From Clostridium lundense DSM 17049 (GTDB lineage Bacteria > Bacillota > Clostridia > Clostridiales > Clostridiaceae), in assembly GCF_000619945.1 (NCBI RefSeq), contig NZ_KK211043.1, positions 1-64,000 of the forward strand: a stretch of 64,000 bases of DNA, written 5' to 3'. Positions 60,468 to 64,000 of this stretch are shown here, piece by piece. The position numbers and the translations under genes were made by a program. Below the pieces are notes generated by a model. That model searched no databases. It had not been told where the DNA came from and saw only the letters and a program-made list of their open reading frames with translations. Within the stretch, counting starts at the first letter, position 1. Every line of letters begins with the position of its first letter.

Positions 60468-61157
60468 ATGGATAAGATTTTAATTGTAGAAGATGATAAA
60501 GACATTAGAGATATATTAAGAATTTATCTTGAAGGTGAATTCTTCGAAATATGGGAAGCGGAAAATGGTAAGGAAGCTTTTGAGATTCTTGAAAATAAAA
60601 AGCCAGATTTAGTTATTTTGGACTTAATGCTGCCAGATATAGATGGGCTAAATATTTGTAAAAATATACGCACTAAGTATAACTATCCTATAATAATGAT
60701 CACTGCAAAAACAGCAGATCAAGATAAAATAATAGGACTTACTTATGGTGCAGATGATTATATTACTAAACCGTTTAATCCTTTAGAAGTTTTAGCAAGA
60801 GTTAAAGCACAGCTTAGACGATATAAGCAATATGGTGAAGACATAAGGGATGATAATACTATATATTATAAAGGGTTAATATTAGAGAGGAAGAGTAGGC
60901 AGGTTAATTTAAATAATAAAGAACTTAAATTAACACCTACAGAATTTAATCTTCTTGAAATATTATTATTAAATAAAGGACAAGTCTTAAGTGGAGAAAA
61001 ATTGTTTCATTTATTGTGGGAGCATGAGTATTATTCGAAATCTACAAATACAATAACAGTTCATGTTCGAAATTTAAGAGAAAAGATGAAAGATTCTTTT
61101 GAGCATCCAGAATATATTAAAACTGTTTGGGGGGTAGGGTATATAATTGAAGCGTAA
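60468..61157 (+). CDS. OmpR-family response regulator (VanR-like)
   Basis: A 229-residue protein with a receiver domain (acidic pair in LIVEDDKDIRD, phospho-acceptor Asp 52 in LVILDLMLPDIDG, Lys in ITKPFNPLEV) and a C-terminal winged helix (LTPTEFNLLEILLLNKGQVLS, NTITVHVRNLREKM). GGAGGAG precedes the ATG. The kinase gene overlaps its 3' end and an ABC transporter follows, so regulation of that transporter is likely. Confidence 0.93.
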   Translation: MDKILIVEDDKDIRDILRIYLEGEFFEIWEAENGKEAFEILENKKPDLVILDLMLPDIDGLNICKNIRTKYNYPIIMITAKTADQDKIIGLTYGADDYITKPFNPLEVLARVKAQLRRYKQYGEDIRDDNTIYYKGLILERKSRQVNLNNKELKLTPTEFNLLEILLLNKGQVLSGEKLFHLLWEHEYYSKSTNTITVHVRNLREKMKDSFEHPEYIKTVWGVGYIIEA

Positions 61158-62259
61158 GAAATGGAAATGGAATTATTATATTTTATCATTTTGTGTGTTT
61201 ATAGGGTTAATGTTATTTATTGATAATAAATTGGAAGGAACTGTAGCAGAGTATTTTGAAAGAACAATGTTATTTGACAGAGAAAAGGTGTTGTTTTGTG
61301 GAAGTATGGAGATTACCAGGGGAACCTTTTATTGGCCACGACTTAGAGGAATATTGACCGATATGGCTATTGGAGGTTTTGTTCTTTTAGAGATTGTTGT
61401 TTATTGGACATCAAGATACTCACAAAATAAAGAACAAAAAAGGATAATAAATGAGTTAGAGCAAAGAATATCTTTGCTAACCAAAGGAGAGATACCTGAA
61501 AAAGTTCAAGAACTAAAACTAATTGATTCTCAAATAAATAAAATTATAAGCGAGAATGAACTTGTAAAGCAGGAGATGTTAATGGAGATGAGCAAGAAAA
61601 ATGATCTTGTAACTTATTTAGCGCACGATTTAAAGACTCCATTAACAAGTATTATTGGTTATCTTACAATTTTGGAGGAATCTGAGGTTCCAGAGAATGT
61701 GAGGCAGAGCTATATAAAAAAACTTTTAGAAAAATCCTATCGTCTTGAGGATCTAACCAATCAGTTTTTTGATATCACTCGCTTTAATCTTCAAGAAATT
61801 CCTTTGAACAAAAGTTCATTGGATGCAAAATTTTTCTTAGAACAGTTGACTGAAGAACTATATCCTTTACTTATGAAGAAAAGCTTAAAGTTTGATATAA
61901 ATCTGCCTGATGGTATGATGATTTATGTAGATGGTCAATTATTTGCTCGAGTGTTAAACAATTTATTAAAGAATGCTATAGCATATAGTCATAAGGATTC
62001 TATTATAAAAATAAATGGGACAATAGAAGAAAATAGTATAAAATTATTTATAGAAAATGATGGGGATGTAATAAGTGAGCAGGAATTAAAACTTATATTT
62101 GAAAAGTTTTATCGAAGAGATCAGTCAAGAAGCCAAGCCGCTGGATCAGGACTTGGTTTGGCAATTGCCAGAGAAATTGTACAAAAGCATCAGGGTTCAA
62201 TAGACGCGGAAAGCAAGAATGGACATACTGTATTTATTATTACTCTGCCTAATTCTTAA
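61147..62259 (+). CDS. Sensor histidine kinase (VanS-like)
   Basis: A 370-residue kinase starting at TTG within the regulator's last codons. Two membrane helices (about 8-25 and 72-92) flank a short outer loop of about 45 residues. The HisKA box reads TYLAHDLKTPLTSIIGYL (His 160), and the ATPase has NNLLKNAIAYSH and GSGLGLAIAREIVQKH. The ribosome site GGGGTAGGG lies 8 bases upstream of the TTG. The stimulus is unknown. Confidence 0.92.
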   Translation: MKRKKWKWNYYILSFCVFIGLMLFIDNKLEGTVAEYFERTMLFDREKVLFCGSMEITRGTFYWPRLRGILTDMAIGGFVLLEIVVYWTSRYSQNKEQKRIINELEQRISLLTKGEIPEKVQELKLIDSQINKIISENELVKQEMLMEMSKKNDLVTYLAHDLKTPLTSIIGYLTILEESEVPENVRQSYIKKLLEKSYRLEDLTNQFFDITRFNLQEIPLNKSSLDAKFFLEQLTEELYPLLMKKSLKFDINLPDGMMIYVDGQLFARVLNNLLKNAIAYSHKDSIIKINGTIEENSIKLFIENDGDVISEQELKLIFEKFYRRDQSRSQAAGSGLGLAIAREIVQKHQGSIDAESKNGHTVFIITLPNS

Positions 62260-62293
62260 TAAAATCTTTATAAACACTAAATAAATTATGAAT

Positions 62294-62342
62294 AAACCTT
62301 TCTTTTATCTTAGTTATACTGAGGATAAAAGAAAGGTTTTTT
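62294..62342 (+). terminator. Terminator/attenuator before the ABC transporter
   Basis: AAACCTTTCTTTTATC (62294-62309) pairs perfectly with GATAAAAGAAAGGTTT (62324-62339), followed by TTT. It lies between the kinase stop and the transporter ribosome site, so transporter level may be set by read-through. Confidence 0.8.
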
Positions 62343-62368
62343 GTTGTCTTGATAAGGAGGAAAAAGAT

Positions 62369-63232
62369 ATGAAATTATTTGTTCATAATATTTCTAAGAA
62401 ATTTAAAGATTTAAAGGCTGTTGATGATGTAAATATTGAGTTTACTCCAGGAATTTGGGGATTTTTAGGGCCAAATGGTGCAGGAAAAACCACATTGATG
62501 AGAATGATGGTTGGAAATATGAAGCCTAGTAAGGGAAAAATAATGTTAGATGGTGTGAGTATTGATGAACTAGGGGATGCCTATTTGGATAAAATAGGGT
62601 ACTTACCTCAGCAATTTGGATATGATAAAAACCAATCAGTTGAGGATTTTCTCAATTATATTGGAGCATTAAAAGGCATTGATAAGAAATTAAGAAATGA
62701 ACGAATCGGTGAATTATTAAATCAATTTAATTTATCAGAAGTTAGGCAGAAGAATATTGATAAGCTTTCAGGAGGTATGAAGCGTAGAGTTGGGATATGT
62801 CAAGCTATGCTAAATAATCCTGAGATTTTAATTGTAGATGAGCCTACTGCTGGGCTAGATATTGAAGAGAGGAGAAAATTCCGTCAATATTTAGCTAAAA
62901 TAAGCAAAGAAAAAATTGTTATTTTGTCTACACATATTGTTTCAGATATTGAGTTTATTGCTAATTATCTTGTACTTATGGAAAAAGGTAAAGTGATTGC
63001 AGCAGGAGAAAGCCATTCTTTAATTGGAACACTTGGAGGTAATGTATTTGAGACAATTGTTGAAGAAAATGATGTGGTGAGGCTAGAAAATGAATATAGA
63101 ATTATGAATTTCCGTAATGAAGGTGGTGGTCGGGTTACAATTCGTTATGTTGCAGATACTCCATTGGCAGATAGTAAAGTAGTTTCACCTTCTCTTAATG
63201 ACTTTTATCTTTCAAAGGTGAAGGAGGTATAA
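62369..63232 (+). CDS. ABC transporter ATP-binding protein
   Basis: A 287-residue ATPase with Walker A GPNGAGKTT, signature LSGGMKRRVGI, Walker B ILIVDEPTAGLD and switch histidine LSTHIVSD. The C-terminal 60 residues are a DUF4162-like extension. ATG 62369 follows AAGGAGG (62354-62360); a longer in-frame start at 62288 begins before the terminator hairpin and is unlikely. It pairs with the permease that begins 2 bases later, probably a bacitracin/lantibiotic-type or unknown-substrate exporter. Confidence 0.92.
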   Translation: MKLFVHNISKKFKDLKAVDDVNIEFTPGIWGFLGPNGAGKTTLMRMMVGNMKPSKGKIMLDGVSIDELGDAYLDKIGYLPQQFGYDKNQSVEDFLNYIGALKGIDKKLRNERIGELLNQFNLSEVRQKNIDKLSGGMKRRVGICQAMLNNPEILIVDEPTAGLDIEERRKFRQYLAKISKEKIVILSTHIVSDIEFIANYLVLMEKGKVIAAGESHSLIGTLGGNVFETIVEENDVVRLENEYRIMNFRNEGGGRVTIRYVADTPLADSKVVSPSLNDFYLSKVKEV

Positions 63233-63234
63233 AA

Positions 63235-64000
63235 GTGGATGTATTTTTTCAAGAATTAAAAAGACAGTTTAGGTTTAAAAGGCTAACCACATATGTTCTA
63301 ATTTCAATTACGTTGGCAGTACTATGGACACGGTTTATCGTAGGGGGAGCTGTTGAAAATTTTATGCAGACAGGATGTTACAAAGGTTATAAAGGTAAAG
63401 CAGCAATAGAAGTGGCAGCTAAGGATAGAAACGTTACCGCAGGAGAAATGACTGAAGATAAATTTCAAAGAGGTTGTGATGTGTTTCTCAATTCATTAAA
63501 GGGTGACGATGAAGAAGATATTGTGATGAACAAAGACTTATTGCAATATGCTATCTATGCTGACGCATTGGTTACGCAAGAGATTGAATTGAGAGAGGTA
63601 AGGGGGGAATCTACAAAAAATATTTTGCATATTCCTAAGGATGCAGGAAGACATTTTTATGAAAATGAAGACTTATATTATCGTAATTATATTGATAAGA
63701 AAGCACATAATGAAAGTGAAAAGATATTGGCTTTGTCAATGTGGAATAAGGTGAAAAAACCTTACACCTATTATAGTGGATTCAAACAATGGGGAGAAGG
63801 AATTGAACATATACAATTATTTTCTTTTGTGATTTTAATTATGGTGGGGATTTTTGCAGGTTCAATGATAGTAAAGGACAAAGAAAGCGGAATAGATGAA
63901 ATTATAACTACTACAGTGAGGGGTAGGAAAAGTCTCACTGTAGCAAAGATTGTTATACCTTGGATTATGGCGTTTATTATATATCTTTGTGGAGTTGGTG
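63235..64000 (+). CDS. ABC transporter permease, incomplete at window end
   Basis: This open frame starts at GTG 63235 with AAGGAGG upstream and runs off the window (255 codons seen). It has an N-terminal membrane helix (TYVLISITLAVLWTRFIV), a large extracytoplasmic region of about 150 residues, then membrane segments (FSFVILIMVGIFAGSMIV and VIPWIMAFIIYLCGVG) around KDKESGIDEIITTT, typical of ABC-2-like permeases. It is translationally close to its ATPase. The substrate is unknown. Confidence 0.85.
   Translation, partial: MDVFFQELKRQFRFKRLTTYVLISITLAVLWTRFIVGGAVENFMQTGCYKGYKGKAAIEVAAKDRNVTAGEMTEDKFQRGCDVFLNSLKGDDEEDIVMNKDLLQYAIYADALVTQEIELREVRGESTKNILHIPKDAGRHFYENEDLYYRNYIDKKAHNESEKILALSMWNKVKKPYTYYSGFKQWGEGIEHIQLFSFVILIMVGIFAGSMIVKDKESGIDEIITTTVRGRKSLTVAKIVIPWIMAFIIYLCGVG

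Noticed and set aside
60468..63232. Vancomycin-resistance regulator locus
   Set aside because: The kinase and regulator are only generally VanRS-like, no van ligase genes follow, and the downstream genes are an ABC exporter.

Overview
The window is AT-rich, densely coded low-GC Firmicute DNA. Butyrate-pathway genes, a CIRCE-controlled groESL operon, a guanine riboswitch and class II c-di-GMP riboswitches point to a Clostridium sensu stricto chromosome. A C. botulinum/C. sporogenes-like species is my guess from remembered gene order and is not established by the sequence. I see no rRNA or tRNA genes.

Region 1 (1-40.3 kb) is backbone. It opens with the end of an IS256-type element, an ABC-F ATPase and the redox repressor Rex. 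Next come crt-bcd-etfB-etfA and hbd, which reduce acetoacetyl-CoA to butyryl-CoA, with a near-perfect Rex operator over the crt promoter. A sigma-54 activator lacking a sensor domain precedes an iron-type alcohol dehydrogenase that has a textbook -24/-12 promoter and Rex-like sites. NfnAB, an OGG1-type glycosylase and an unusual [FeFe] hydrogenase with its own Rex-like site follow. After glpF-glpK, a TVP38-type membrane protein, groES-groEL and a TtcA-like enzyme comes a c-di-GMP block. A class II riboswitch leads an operon of receiver, CheC-like protein and PAS-GGDEF diguanylate cyclase. A second one leads a twelve-gene type IV pilus or type II-secretion-like operon: four major-type pilins, three minor pilins, PilB with a c-di-GMP-binding type N-terminus, PilC, a PilM-PilN fusion, PilO and a prepilin peptidase. 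A guanine riboswitch then precedes guaB-guaA.

Region 2 (about 40,267-58,536) is an 18.3-kb integrated genomic island at the 3' end of guaA. An 11-bp direct repeat bounds it, paired 8-bp integrase arm-type repeats lie inside both ends, and a tyrosine integrase sits next to guaA. It carries divergent repressor/Cro-like regulators, small DNA-binding proteins, two replication-type proteins, two families of dispersed quasi-palindromic motifs, a PadR regulator, a candidate small RNA, an RNase H-SWIM fusion and a truncated ParM-like gene. A defence cargo follows: type I R-M (hsdR-hsdM-hsdS), a SEFIR protein, a TIR plus membrane-protein pair, and a structured RNA, terminator and nuclease-like gene arranged like a type III toxin-antitoxin locus.

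Region 3 (58.5-64 kb) starts with an integrase remnant, so guaA has been targeted more than once. A membrane/PH-like gene split by an in-frame amber codon, a lipoprotein, and an OmpR-type two-component system followed by an ABC transporter (permease cut by the window edge) complete the window. All product names come from reading motifs and recalled families; no database search was run.
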